Source: Spirochaetales bacterium
GTDB taxonomy: Bacteria > Spirochaetota > Spirochaetia > DSM-27196 > SLAA01
DNA: 49,321 nucleotides
NCBI GenBank assembly: GCA_007127105.1
Contig: SLAA01000024.1
Coordinates: 1-49,321 of the forward strand
Direction: 5' to 3'
Below, one piece after another: positions 1 to 9,362 of the stretch; within the stretch, counting starts at the first letter, position 1; each line of letters opens with the position of its first letter. The notes beneath the pieces are model-generated. The model ran no database searches, was not told the DNA's origin, and saw only the letters and a program-made list of their open reading frames with translations. Both the position numbers and the translations under genes were made by a program.

Positions 1-75
1 CCGAACACGGAAGTTAAGCCCTCCAGCGCCGATGGTACTGCCCTTCGCGGGTGGGAGAGTAGGTCGTCGCCGGGC
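1..75 (+). rRNA. rrf: 5S ribosomal RNA, 3' part
   Basis: The window opens inside a 5S rRNA. The stretch CCGAACACGGAAGUUAAGCC is the strongly conserved loop of bacterial 5S rRNA, followed by the typical GGGAGAGUAGGUCGUCGCCG 3' half. The 5' portion lies before the window. The molecule should end near base 75, where a run of seven T follows, so this is also the end of the rRNA operon. The exact 3' end is estimated by family resemblance. Confidence 0.93.
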
Positions 76-82
76 TTTTTTT
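66..82 (+). terminator. Terminator of the rRNA operon (3' half visible)
   Basis: A GC-rich segment (CGTCGCCGGGC) is followed directly by seven T at 76-82. The pairing partner is probably the 5' end of the 5S rRNA outside the window, so the complete hairpin cannot be shown here. The position fits intrinsic termination of the rRNA transcript. Confidence 0.55.
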
Positions 83-271
83 GCGCCCTCTTCCCTTTCT
101 CAAGGCTCACATTCGCCTTGCCTCTACACAACTCCCTACCTTTGCCTTGTTTTGAACATGCCTTGTATCGCACATTCTCTGAAAGCTCACACTGTACAGC
201 TGCGCATGATGGCGCTACCATATGGTTGCTACAGTCGTATGATGACAAAGGCGAAAACAAGGAGGCCATTC

Positions 272-2080
272 GTGAACAGTCAGTCACTACCTGGAAATGC
301 AGCCGAGTATAGAGGATTGCTTCCTGGCAAGCAGGAGCTACGCTTGCTGAGTCGGGTAGCTGGTTCTCAAGAAGCAGCAGATCTAAAGATCGTCAACGCC
401 CGAGTTCTGAATGTTGTCACTCAGGAGGAGATTCTCGGGTCTGTGGCCGTTGCTGGGCGTTTGATTGTTGCGGTGGGGCCAGCTGCGGATGAGATCCAGG
501 CCCGTGAAACTGTAGATGCGGATGGGCGCTATCTCGTCCCTGGCCTCATAGATGGACATCTTCATATTGAGTCCTCGCTGGTTACTCCGGCGGCCTATGC
601 CGAGGCGGTGCTGCCACGAGGGGTCACAGCCGTCGTTTGGGATCCGCATGAAATTGCGAATGTGTGTGGACGGGCTGGCATTGACTGGGTGCTCGAATCC
701 GTTCAAGGTTTGCCGCTGTCTGTGATGGTGACGGTGCCAAGTTGTGTTCCCTCAACGACCCTAGAGACGAGCGGTGCCCAGATCTCGGTCGCAGAGATTG
801 AAGAGCTGCTGCAACAGGAGCGCGTGGTAGGCGTGGCCGAAATCATGAGCTTTCCAGATGTAATTGCGGCCACCGACGATTCCCTTTCCAAGGTAATGGC
901 CGCAGCCCGCGCGCGTAAGGCCGCAGACGGCCACGCCCCCGGCATTGCTGGCCTGTCTGTTGCGGCCTACCACGGTGCAGGGATAGGGAGTGACCACGAG
1001 TGCACCACCTATGAGGAGGCGCTTGAAAAACTCCGTGCCGGAGCCTTCCTTATGATCAGAGAAGGTTCCACCACGCGTGATCTGAAAGCTTTGCTACCCC
1101 TTCTAACTCCCGAGCATGCTGACCGAGTAGGCTTCGTGACTGATGACCGGCTCCCGGAAGATCTGCTGAGCGAAGGGGGCGTTGACTGCCTGGTACGCAT
1201 GGCTATTGCCGGTGGAGTTGCACCGACACTGGCCGTACGGGCCGCAACATGGAACACGGCTCGCTACTTTGGGCTACAGCGTCGCGGAGCGGTGCTTCCG
1301 GGCTACTTTGCCGATTTCATGCTCTTGGACGATCTGCCGAGTTTCCGTGCAAATGAGGTGTTTGTGTCTGGGACTCGAGTTGCAGAGGGTGGTCGAGTAA
1401 CGGAGCCCATTGCGCGTCCGGTGGTATCTGCGCAGGCCGTCCGGCGCACCGTCAAGGTTGGCGACATTACGCCCAATCGGTTGCGAATTCCTTATCCTGA
1501 CTCCGCCTGCGAGGCGCGAGTAATAGTTCCCATTGCAAGCCAGATCTTGACTCGTGAGCGCCGCATCCAACCGTACCATGTCAACGGCGAGGCCTTAGCG
1601 GACCCAAGCTCCGACATCGCCAAGATTTTCTGTGTTGAGCGACATGGGAGAAATGGAAACGTGGCGGCCGCCTTGGTCGCTGAGTTTGGCATTCGCCGTG
1701 GCGCTCTTGCAATCTCGGTTGCACATGACCATCATAACATAATAGGTGTGGGCGTCTCCGACGAAGACATTCTGCTAGCTGTGGCCCGACTGTCCAAACT
1801 GGAAGGGGGCTTGGTGGCAATTGAGTCGGGAAAGGTGCTGGCAGAGCTCTCCTTGCCCATAGCGGGTTTGCTTAGTGAGCTGAGTCTTGCGGATGTGCGA
1901 GACAAGATGCAAGAACTAGACGCTGCCGCGGCCAGCCTGGGTGTGACCATGCCCGCGCCGTTTATGGCGCTGAGTTTTCTGGGTCTACCGGTGATACCAA
2001 GTCTAAAGCTGACAGATCATGGCCTTGTTGATGTAACCGCGGGCAGAATTGTTCCGGTTGCTGTTGAGAGTGGGGCGTAA
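272..2080 (+). CDS. ade: Adenine deaminase
   Basis: Hydrolyses adenine to hypoxanthine and ammonia in purine salvage; cytoplasmic amidohydrolase-superfamily metalloenzyme. About 602 residues, the usual size for the Ade family. Visible family motifs: the metal-binding PGLIDGHLHIESS, the WDPHEIANVCG segment, GIGSDHECTTYEEA, FVTDDR and, in the C-terminal domain, AHDHHNIIGVG, all typical of bacterial adenine deaminases. The GTG start at 272 is preferred because GGAGG lies at 261-265 with 6 nt spacing and the protein then begins just before the conserved region; the reading frame is open further upstream to base 32, but that would run into the 5S rRNA. The guanine deaminase gene follows after 5 nt, so the two are probably co-transcribed as a purine-deamination unit. 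Confidence 0.93.
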   Translation: MNSQSLPGNAAEYRGLLPGKQELRLLSRVAGSQEAADLKIVNARVLNVVTQEEILGSVAVAGRLIVAVGPAADEIQARETVDADGRYLVPGLIDGHLHIESSLVTPAAYAEAVLPRGVTAVVWDPHEIANVCGRAGIDWVLESVQGLPLSVMVTVPSCVPSTTLETSGAQISVAEIEELLQQERVVGVAEIMSFPDVIAATDDSLSKVMAAARARKAADGHAPGIAGLSVAAYHGAGIGSDHECTTYEEALEKLRAGAFLMIREGSTTRDLKALLPLLTPEHADRVGFVTDDRLPEDLLSEGGVDCLVRMAIAGGVAPTLAVRAATWNTARYFGLQRRGAVLPGYFADFMLLDDLPSFRANEVFVSGTRVAEGGRVTEPIARPVVSAQAVRRTVKVGDITPNRLRIPYPDSACEARVIVPIASQILTRERRIQPYHVNGEALADPSSDIAKIFCVERHGRNGNVAAALVAEFGIRRGALAISVAHDHHNIIGVGVSDEDILLAVARLSKLEGGLVAIESGKVLAELSLPIAGLLSELSLADVRDKMQELDAAAASLGVTMPAPFMALSFLGLPVIPSLKLTDHGLVDVTAGRIVPVAVESGA

Positions 2081-2085
2081 CGCAG

Positions 2086-3387
2086 GTGGCCACACTCATT
2101 CGTGCGACAGTTATGCACACCCCGGAGAATCCGTTCCAATCCGAGCAGGCCTTTGAGTGCTTTGCCGACGGAGCCGTGGTGTTTGAGGCAAACACCATTC
2201 TATCGTGCGGGGCCTACCTCGATATGTGTGAAAAGCATCCTGATGCAGAGGTTATTGACGAAAAGGGCGCCTATCTCCTGCCTGGGTTCGTAGATACCCA
2301 TGTGCATTTTCCCCAGCTCACCATTATTGGAGCAATGGGGCTGCCGCTGCTCGAATGGCTAAGGCAACGCACACTACCTGCCGAGGCCTCCTTGAGTGGG
2401 ATTCCTGCAGCCGAAGCCGCGGCCGATCTTTTTCTGGAGCGACTGGCCGCAAACGGTACCACTACCGCCCTGGTGTTCGGCAGTCACTTGCTGGCAGCTC
2501 AGGATGCGTTCTTCCGAAAAGCAGCAGATTCCGGCTTGCGAATCACCTCAGGTCTGGTCTTGGGAGACCGAAACCTGCTTCCTGAGCTGGAAACGACGGT
2601 CGGCAGAGCTCGTGAGGAAACCGAGGAGCTCATTCGCCGGTATCATGGCCACGGTAAGCTTCGATACGCGGTAACGCCACGGTTTTCCGTTTCCTGTAGT
2701 GCTCCGCTTCTTGAGGTATGCGGGGAACTGCTTCAAAGCGCGCCGGAACTATTCTTTCAGACCCACATAAATGAGAATACCGAGGAAGTTGCTTTTGTGC
2801 GGAGGCTTTTTCCTTCGAGTCGTGACTACTTTGACACCTACGAAGGCTATGGTCTCGCAGGGCGCCGCTCGGTATTTGCTCATAATCTCCATGTCTCGAA
2901 CTCCGAGCTCTCGCGCATGGGCGCTTGTGGTTGTTCGGTTGCGCATTGTCCTTCTTCAAACTCGTTTCTGGGCAGCGGCAGCTTTCCCATGGCACGGCAT
3001 ATCGAGCATGGCGTGGGTTTTGGGCTTGGGTGCGATGTCGGTGCTGGTTCGGGATTTAGTCTGCTCAATGAGTCATTACGGGCCTACGAGACCCAGATGT
3101 TGCGGGAGGACGGATATAGCTTGAGTCCGAGGCACCTGTTGTACTTATCTGGGGCTGCGGGGGCCAAGGTGATGGGGCTTGATAGCCGTATTGGAGATTT
3201 CACGCCCGGAAAAGAGGCCGATTTCGTGCTGATACGACCTCCCCAAAGCTCTACACTCAGAGCGGTGCTCAAGCGCGCCTCGTCCTGCGAGGCAGCCCTT
3301 GGGGTGCTCTTCACCCTGGCCAGAGAGGAAAGTGTTGTGGCGACCTACGTAGCTGGCAGACGGATCTACACACACAACGAGAACTAA
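2086..3387 (+). CDS. guaD: Guanine deaminase
   Basis: Converts guanine to xanthine and ammonia. The 433-residue protein is an amidohydrolase-superfamily member with the guanine-deaminase type metal site PGFVDTHVHFPQ near residue 65, the HINENTEE segment, FAHNLHVSNSE, the VAHCPSSNSFLGSG loop and a GCDVGAGSGFS segment carrying the late metal-ligand aspartate. The pattern resembles guanine deaminase more than cytosine or S-adenosylhomocysteine deaminases. It starts with GTG five bases after the stop of the adenine deaminase gene, with only a weak ribosome-binding site, which suggests translational coupling. Its stop overlaps by 4 nt the end of the convergent ATPase gene on the other strand, leaving no room for a terminator between them. 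Confidence 0.9.
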   Translation: MATLIRATVMHTPENPFQSEQAFECFADGAVVFEANTILSCGAYLDMCEKHPDAEVIDEKGAYLLPGFVDTHVHFPQLTIIGAMGLPLLEWLRQRTLPAEASLSGIPAAEAAADLFLERLAANGTTTALVFGSHLLAAQDAFFRKAADSGLRITSGLVLGDRNLLPELETTVGRAREETEELIRRYHGHGKLRYAVTPRFSVSCSAPLLEVCGELLQSAPELFFQTHINENTEEVAFVRRLFPSSRDYFDTYEGYGLAGRRSVFAHNLHVSNSELSRMGACGCSVAHCPSSNSFLGSGSFPMARHIEHGVGFGLGCDVGAGSGFSLLNESLRAYETQMLREDGYSLSPRHLLYLSGAAGAKVMGLDSRIGDFTPGKEADFVLIRPPQSSTLRAVLKRASSCEAALGVLFTLAREESVVATYVAGRRIYTHNEN

Positions 3388-4511
3388 CGTAGACCTCCCA
3401 CCGTCAGGTTGTGAATAGTCTGGCGCAGCTCCTGGATCTCCTGCTTCTGAGCGGCCATTACCTCAAGCAGGTCCTCCGGTCGCAGGTCGCTGCCCTCACC
3501 TGCCGCTTCGGGGTCACCGTCAGACTCCAACTCTATTGCGGCTAACTCAAAGGAGTCTTGATAGATCTCAAGGTCCAGTGGCATGTCTGGGAAATCGGGG
3601 GAGTGCACGAGTTTCTGTGCAATGCGATCCAGTTGTAGCCCTGCCGTGCATGAACCCGCACCGGTGATGAAAGGCCGCTGCTCGCTGACCGCTCGATTGA
3701 CCTCGGGTTCGTAGTAGACCCCACCGAGACATGCGAGTTCAATATCCAAGTTCTTTCGACTCAAGTCACGTAAACTGCGAGCAATAGACAAATCTTGGTT
3801 TGAGCGAGCCATATTCAGAACAAGATGGGGTTTGAAAGCCTTGAGAAAATCTTCCACCTCGGTACCGATGTTCTTGCCAAGCTTCTTAATCCGGGTGACA
3901 ATCTCAGTCATGGGTGGTGTACTATTGGCGGTTGTCTCTGCGTGCAACTTCTTCAGGTACTCCGATACTTTCTTGTTGGAACCGGTGCTCCGGTGTATAT
4001 GACGGAATACAGCGTTTTTCAAGAAACCGTAGGTGTTGAGTATGGCCGGTGCCTGGGGGGTAGAAACAAGAATTCCGGAGTTTGAGGCCAGAAAGAAGTC
4101 AATGACGTTCTGGTGTGTGCCGGAGCCCAGATCAAGGAGGACAAAGTCGACATCCATTTTGGAAAGTGCCGATATAAGACTACGTTTCTGCCCGTAGCTT
4201 ATGTTCGCCACTCCCTCAACCAGCACATCTCCAGCAATGAAACGGAGATTCTCATGTTCGGTGCTTTGGACGATATCGCCGATGTCGATATCTTTTGAGG
4301 CAAGATAGTTTCCTATCCCGAGGTTGTTGTTTTTCCGGCCGAGATAGGTGTGGAGGTTTGATCCACCCAGGTCCAGGTCAACAAGCACGGTGCGCTTACC
4401 GTAGGAGCCGAGGAGGATGCCGAGCGAAGCGGCGGTTACCGACTTGCCAACACCGCCTTTTCCGCCTGCAATGGGCAGAATCTTCGTTCTAAGCTGTTCA
4501 GAATGGATCAT
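3384..4511 (-). CDS. MinD/ParA-family P-loop ATPase (FlhG-like)
   Basis: A 375-residue deviant-Walker ATPase. The signature GGKGGVGKS is at residues 16-24 with the extra lysine (Lys18) of the MinD/ParA class, followed by VDLDLGGSNLH (Walker A-prime region) and VLLDLGSGTH. These proteins dimerise on ATP and position cell structures such as division sites, flagella, plasmids and protein clusters. The sequence resembles FlhG/FleN-type MinD homologues in spirochaetes, but no flagellar regulator neighbours it. A stretch around residues 180-225 looks like a family-specific insertion, and the last 30 residues are heptad-like, suggesting a coiled-coil end instead of a MinD membrane-targeting helix. 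It has a clear AAGGA ribosome-binding site and is divergent from the LysM membrane protein gene (82 nt apart), so it may work with the filament locus. That role is inference. Confidence 0.85.
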   Translation of the reverse strand: MIHSEQLRTKILPIAGGKGGVGKSVTAASLGILLGSYGKRTVLVDLDLGGSNLHTYLGRKNNNLGIGNYLASKDIDIGDIVQSTEHENLRFIAGDVLVEGVANISYGQKRSLISALSKMDVDFVLLDLGSGTHQNVIDFFLASNSGILVSTPQAPAILNTYGFLKNAVFRHIHRSTGSNKKVSEYLKKLHAETTANSTPPMTEIVTRIKKLGKNIGTEVEDFLKAFKPHLVLNMARSNQDLSIARSLRDLSRKNLDIELACLGGVYYEPEVNRAVSEQRPFITGAGSCTAGLQLDRIAQKLVHSPDFPDMPLDLEIYQDSFELAAIELESDGDPEAAGEGSDLRPEDLLEVMAAQKQEIQELRQTIHNLTVGGLR

Positions 4512-4593
4512 ATCGTGTCCTTTTCAGTAATTTTACTGGAATGTGTTGTTATTGTAGCATTAATTTATAGTATTCATCAAAGAAGGGGATGAA

Positions 4594-7305
4594 ATGGAAG
4601 ATTACGGCCGTCGGCCGGAACGAAGGGTTTTTCACATTGACTCCGAGTGTTATGTGGTGTACGTCGGAAGAACGCCAGCCGACTACCGACCTTTCGTCCG
4701 AATAGGTAACTCCCGGGAGCTTCCTGAGAACCTGAAGTCACTTATCAACTCTATAGTTGTCAGTGATACATTCCCTGGTAGTCCGCTTGTGGAGCAGCAC
4801 AATCTGGATCTCCGTCGGTCCTCCGACTTCAGGTATGTTGGAGATCCAAAAACTGTAGACCGGTTCAAAAGTTTTCTGCAGCACCGTGAGATTCCCTCGG
4901 AAGGATACCAAACTGTAGCCGATGAGTCACCGGATGATGCAGGTGCTTATGTGTACTTCTATGAAGACGCAAATGTACGACTCAAAATGGACCATCGTGC
5001 GGTTTTCGACCTTGCCAAGCGCGCGAAGGAAGATCTGCACTATAGCGAACGAGTAGAACAAATCTCGCATGCGTTGCGTCGTGATCCGGCGCGAATGGGT
5101 GCGGAAGCCCTGCATGGGCTTGGTTGTGTGGCTGTTGGCGGTGAGGTGTACCTCTTTCAAGAAGGATCTGCGGTTGCTGTTGGGCTTCACGGTGAGTACT
5201 TTCGTGATCTTGCTGAATCGGGGGTCGACCCGGACACAGTGCAGCTGCTCATTGCAGAGGAACCGGGTGAGGGCTTAGTACGACTATTCAAGCGCGCGGC
5301 CCGCACATCAAAGTCTATTCTTGTGGCCGGTTCCAACGGCAAAGACCTGCGAAATCTCATGGACCTGTTCTCGGCCGCCAAGCCTCATGTGCTTAAGGCG
5401 GAGTTTGCTGCGACCCCCTTGGGTAAGTGGCTTAAGGTCGGAGATGTTCGGCTTAGGCGGGGTGCTGGCGAAAATGAAGAAGAAGTAAGCATTGAGTACG
5501 AAGGGGCCCGACTATCGCTCTTCGCGGCCAATGCCGAACCCAACTCTACCAGCAAAATTGTTGGTGCCGCGGTCGACCGATCGCGCGGTAGCCTGGTAGT
5601 CTCCCGTCATGGCGAGAAGGCTGAGATCCCGTTGCGAGATGGCATACCGTATCGGATACAGTCCGGTATACCCGAGCTGCAGGATCTTCTGGATGAGGCC
5701 CTGAATTTCCGTGACTTCGCCGACTCGGGACTCATGACCGAGAGCGAGCGGCAAGGTTTGGCTCTCCTGCGTGAAGCTTTTGATGTGGTTGGCAAAGCAG
5801 CGGAGTTCAAGCGCGCTTTCGCCGAGTTGCCGGCCGGATTAATGTCTCCACGAAACGATCCGCAGTCGCTATTCCCGTTCTACCTGAAGAACGCGGCTGT
5901 AGTTGCTGGCGCGGGAATAGACTCCGGCGCACACGTTGCCTCATACCGCAAGCTGAGCGAACTCCTGAACGAACGAAGTTCTGGGGCGCCGGAGCCCGCT
6001 TCTGAGATGAGGTACTCGGTTACCGTATTTCTTGATCCGAAAAGGGCTTACAACGTAATTGTCCCACACCCATCCTTGAGCCGAGGGAGTATTGCCCAAA
6101 CTGCCGCTGCGCGCAGACGTATTCGTTCCGTTGAGAGCCGGAGCGAACGCGAGTTCGTATCGGAGCGATCCCGTTTAGACCGACTCATAGGTGAGCTGGA
6201 TACGGAAATGGCGCGTCGTAAGCGTCCTAAGTCTGAGCCACAGGCTGCGACGGAAGCATCAACCAAAGGTATGACGCTGCGTGAACAGGCCGCCGCTCGG
6301 GCAGTCGCGCGCGAGAAGGACGACGAAACGAAGTCCGCAAAGAAGGAATCCGACTCCAAACAAAAGAGAAGCGGCGAGGACGCGCGGAGGGAATCTCCTA
6401 CTCATAGCTCGACGGCGGTCGCCGCCGCCGGAACCGACAAAGGCAAAACCGGAACCGGGAAGGTCGGAGGTACAGCGCCGGGAGCCAAGGCACAAGCCAT
6501 GACGGTGAGTGTTGGCCGCACATCTCGAGGCTCCTCCAGATCTATGGGCGGGCCGGGGAAGGCTGCTGTCGCAATTGGTGGAATTCTCGTACTACTGCTT
6601 CTTCTGGTCTTTCTTCTGCGGGTGCCACTTCCTGGCCCACTTGGGAGAATGGCTGAGGGGCTGAGGGGAGATACGCCGGTCTCAGCTCCTTCCGACACCG
6701 ATATGCCCGGGCCCATTGATCCAGATGACCCCGCGGTACTGCCTGACCCGCGGGTGCGGGACCGTGATGAGCCAGCCTCACCGGATGACGACGCAGCGCC
6801 AGCAGACGGAGACGACGACCCCGGAGTGGCGCCGGGGCTGGCGCCGGAACCGGAACCGGAGTTTGATCCGGAATCGGACGCAGTTGCGGCTGGAGTTGCC
6901 TCGCACGGCTTAACGCCAACTATCAACGACATTATTGTGTGGACAAACACTATTGCCGCCGACAACGACTATAGGACACTCGGGCAGCCCAAAGGGGATA
7001 TCCCGGGACTTGGGCCGGACCCCGACTGGATTTTCCCAGGAAGCACCTTCGTTCTCCCTGACGGTCGGGTACATGTTGTGGAGGCAGGAGATACGCTGTG
7101 GGGGATTGCTACAGATTACATCGAGAATCAAGTCGACGTTGACTTCTCAGAGTATTTACGATTAACTTCACGTTACCACAGCGAGGAGGCAGATGGAGTC
7201 ACTCGTGAACAGATCCTAGGTGAACTCGCCCAGCTGCAGCGAGAATCGCCTAGTGAGCGGTTTCGCTCGTTTATTCAGGAGCGGATTGAAGAGCTCGACT
7301 CATAA
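4594..7305 (+). CDS. Large single-pass membrane protein with C-terminal LysM-type region
   Basis: A 903-residue protein that I do not recognise as a named family. Residues 1 to about 560 form a globular, presumably cytoplasmic part without a signal peptide. Residues about 500-640 are charged and rich in Arg, Lys, Glu and Ser, followed by a Gly/Ser linker. One hydrophobic segment spans about residues 656-678. After it comes an acidic Asp/Pro/Glu-rich spacer (about 690-770), then a LysM-like tail: a PDWIFPGSTFVLP segment typical of the second half of a LysM repeat, then VHVVEAGDTLWGIATDYI, typical of the first half. Predicted topology is N-terminus in the cytoplasm and LysM region in the periplasm near peptidoglycan. 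GAAGGGGATG upstream is the ribosome-binding site. It directly precedes cfpA and could link filaments to the wall; that link is inference. Confidence 0.85.
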   Translation: MEDYGRRPERRVFHIDSECYVVYVGRTPADYRPFVRIGNSRELPENLKSLINSIVVSDTFPGSPLVEQHNLDLRRSSDFRYVGDPKTVDRFKSFLQHREIPSEGYQTVADESPDDAGAYVYFYEDANVRLKMDHRAVFDLAKRAKEDLHYSERVEQISHALRRDPARMGAEALHGLGCVAVGGEVYLFQEGSAVAVGLHGEYFRDLAESGVDPDTVQLLIAEEPGEGLVRLFKRAARTSKSILVAGSNGKDLRNLMDLFSAAKPHVLKAEFAATPLGKWLKVGDVRLRRGAGENEEEVSIEYEGARLSLFAANAEPNSTSKIVGAAVDRSRGSLVVSRHGEKAEIPLRDGIPYRIQSGIPELQDLLDEALNFRDFADSGLMTESERQGLALLREAFDVVGKAAEFKRAFAELPAGLMSPRNDPQSLFPFYLKNAAVVAGAGIDSGAHVASYRKLSELLNERSSGAPEPASEMRYSVTVFLDPKRAYNVIVPHPSLSRGSIAQTAAARRRIRSVESRSEREFVSERSRLDRLIGELDTEMARRKRPKSEPQAATEASTKGMTLREQAAARAVAREKDDETKSAKKESDSKQKRSGEDARRESPTHSSTAVAAAGTDKGKTGTGKVGGTAPGAKAQAMTVSVGRTSRGSSRSMGGPGKAAVAIGGILVLLLLLVFLLRVPLPGPLGRMAEGLRGDTPVSAPSDTDMPGPIDPDDPAVLPDPRVRDRDEPASPDDDAAPADGDDDPGVAPGLAPEPEPEFDPESDAVAAGVASHGLTPTINDIIVWTNTIAADNDYRTLGQPKGDIPGLGPDPDWIFPGSTFVLPDGRVHVVEAGDTLWGIATDYIENQVDVDFSEYLRLTSRYHSEEADGVTREQILGELAQLQRESPSERFRSFIQERIEELDS

Positions 7306-7373
7306 AGCTTGCACATTACACAGGAGAGGAATAGGTTGAAGACGTATTGACTGAAGGTTTTTCAGACATGCGT

Positions 7374-7379
7374 TATAAT
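7374..7379 (+). promoter_or_regulatory. Consensus -10 element upstream of cfpA
   Basis: A perfect TATAAT lies 49 nt before the cfpA start codon, in the 122-nt gap after the LysM membrane-protein gene. A TTGACT that could be the -35 is at 7347-7352, but the 21-nt spacing is too long, so only the -10 is supported. Separate transcription of an abundant filament protein would fit. Confidence 0.45.
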
Positions 7380-7427
7380 TGTTGAATCATTCTGGGGAAG
7401 ACCGGAAAATTAAGGAAGGAGTTTGGT

Positions 7428-9359
7428 ATGTCAGATCTACCGAGAAGTCCAAATGTATTTCACCCACGTAAGCCGTCCGCGGTTGGATCACGCAACAGTC
7501 TCGCGCAGGAAGGCCGAAATCAGAAGGCCGAGTATCAGCAGCTGATCAACGAAGAAGTTGAGAATATTCTGGAGGACTTTTCCGTCAAGCTACCGACCGA
7601 AGTCCTTGAGAATCTCGAAATCATGGGTGGTCTGAAGGAGAAGTTGTATAACTACTTCAATCAGAACTACCAGAACATGTTCAACCGCTACATGGTCACC
7701 ACCGAAGACGAAATGGTCAAGAAGATCCGTAACTTCGTGGATAAGGAAGAGAACCGGGTTCTTGCTCGGTATACACCGAAAGAGATTTCGGAAATGCTTG
7801 ACCAGATTGCGGGTGCGGATAAGTTCAACACCGGTGAGATTGAGAAATCCATCGTTAACATGTATGGACACCTTCAGGGGCACATACAACGTGGACTGAA
7901 TGATCTTGAGAACGACACCAACTCGTTGCTGCGTCAAAAAACAGATGTCGGTGCATTCATTCGTGGTGAGAACGCTTACTCAATTGTGAAATGTGCGTTT
8001 AAAGACAACGCCACAAAGCCAAAGACGGTTTCTGACGTCAAGCTCTCGGTGAATATCCTGGACTCCGAGCTCATTAGTCCAATATTCCAGTATCAAGCTA
8101 CGGTTGAGTACCTCATCAAGGACCAGATTGCCCGTACCATTACCAACATGATTGACCGCGAGCTTGAGCAGTTCCAGGAAGAGCTTGTTGATGAAGGTAA
8201 AGAAGAGCTGTCCGACAGTGAGATCATCTTTGAGAAGATGAAGAGGGTGCCGAACTACACCGACGACGACAGTGAAGACGAGGGCTCTAAACGGTATACC
8301 TTCCTTGCAAGAAACCTCATTGAGAAGATTGAAGGACTTCGCGCCGAGATCGACCCCTCGGAGTTTGATCCGCTCAACATTCGTGAAAACCTGAAGAAGA
8401 TTGTGGATATGGAGAACATTCGTAACCGCGGTTTTAACACGGCTATCAACTCGCTCACCTCAATCCTTGATACGAGTAAGATGGGTTATCAATACGTTGA
8501 GAACCTGAAGAATGCGCGCGAACTCATTGTTCGTGAGTACGAGGACACCGATCCTTCAGCGCTTCCGGATGAACGCTATCAGATTCGGTTGAAGTACTAT
8601 GATCCCGAACAAATTCTCAAAGAACAGGCTGCCTATGACAAGCAGATGATGGCTTTCAAGAACGAAATTCAGCACCTGTGGGATGTTTGTGAGGCTGTTT
8701 ACCAACGAGGAAAGAGTAGTTTCAAGGTCAACGACTTTGACGATCTTGCAAAACAGGTTCGTGGCTCTATCAAGAAAGCCAAAGAAGGTAGTGAGGATCC
8801 GCTCTACGAAGAGATTGATAAGACCTGGAACGAGATCATGCGCATTAAGGCTGAGAACACCGACGTCGAAGACATGAACAACACCTACACCTACGAAACG
8901 GAAATGTTCAAGAAAATGCTCATTCGAACACGGCAGAAGATTGCGACCATTTTCGGGTTTCAGAATCCTCACGCACGGGTGTTGCTCGACCAACGCTGTG
9001 ACTTCCTGCAGCAAGAGTTTGAGTCCTTCGACTATCTCATCAATCCGTACCACATTCAGGCGGGACTTATCCTTGATGTTGATATCACCAGTATCAAGCG
9101 CAAGCGATTCACCCTGAACAACATGGCGAACGTGCTTAATGAGTTCCTCCATGGCATATCTAAGGGCTTCCAGGATGCAGCGTTTGCTTCATTCAAGCGC
9201 CGACGATCAACCATTCGTGAGGATATCGCAATGAGCTTTGGTTCCGACACCGACGAGTTCGCGTCAAGTGAGCCCCATGGAGAGGCTGAAGCTGGCGTAA
9301 AGGGTAAGGCGAATGTAACGCCTTCACAACAGGCGGGCGACGGACTGCAAGAGCTATAG
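7428..9359 (+). CDS. cfpA: Cytoplasmic filament protein A
   Basis: A 643-residue hydrophilic, mostly alpha-helical protein without signal peptide or membrane segment. I assign it as CfpA, the subunit of the ribbon of cytoplasmic filaments that runs beneath the inner membrane of treponemes and relatives. Basis: size (treponemal CfpA is roughly 79-82 kDa, this one about 74 kDa), long helical segments rich in Glu, Lys, Asp and Asn, and gene order: from memory, in Treponema pallidum cfpA sits next to an unknown gene and then PPDK, exactly as here. Sequence identity could not be checked. It has the strongest ribosome-binding site in the region (GGAAGGAG, 7 nt before ATG) and a consensus -10 upstream, fitting high expression. 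The following gene starts 3 nt after its stop, so the two are surely co-transcribed. Confidence 0.78.
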   Translation: MSDLPRSPNVFHPRKPSAVGSRNSLAQEGRNQKAEYQQLINEEVENILEDFSVKLPTEVLENLEIMGGLKEKLYNYFNQNYQNMFNRYMVTTEDEMVKKIRNFVDKEENRVLARYTPKEISEMLDQIAGADKFNTGEIEKSIVNMYGHLQGHIQRGLNDLENDTNSLLRQKTDVGAFIRGENAYSIVKCAFKDNATKPKTVSDVKLSVNILDSELISPIFQYQATVEYLIKDQIARTITNMIDRELEQFQEELVDEGKEELSDSEIIFEKMKRVPNYTDDDSEDEGSKRYTFLARNLIEKIEGLRAEIDPSEFDPLNIRENLKKIVDMENIRNRGFNTAINSLTSILDTSKMGYQYVENLKNARELIVREYEDTDPSALPDERYQIRLKYYDPEQILKEQAAYDKQMMAFKNEIQHLWDVCEAVYQRGKSSFKVNDFDDLAKQVRGSIKKAKEGSEDPLYEEIDKTWNEIMRIKAENTDVEDMNNTYTYETEMFKKMLIRTRQKIATIFGFQNPHARVLLDQRCDFLQQEFESFDYLINPYHIQAGLILDVDITSIKRKRFTLNNMANVLNEFLHGISKGFQDAAFASFKRRRSTIREDIAMSFGSDTDEFASSEPHGEAEAGVKGKANVTPSQQAGDGLQEL

Positions 9360-9362
9360 TTT

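Noticed and set aside
82-271. Purine riboswitch before the deaminase genes
   Set aside because: No purine-riboswitch core or matching helices could be found by eye in the 190-nt gap; only ordinary sequence is seen.
6402-6965. 187-codon open frame on the minus strand
   Set aside because: Low-complexity Ser/Gly/Pro product antisense to the acidic linker of the LysM protein.
7347-7379. Full sigma-70 promoter with TTGACT and TATAAT before cfpA
   Set aside because: The spacing is 21 nt, too long for a normal promoter; only the -10 was kept.
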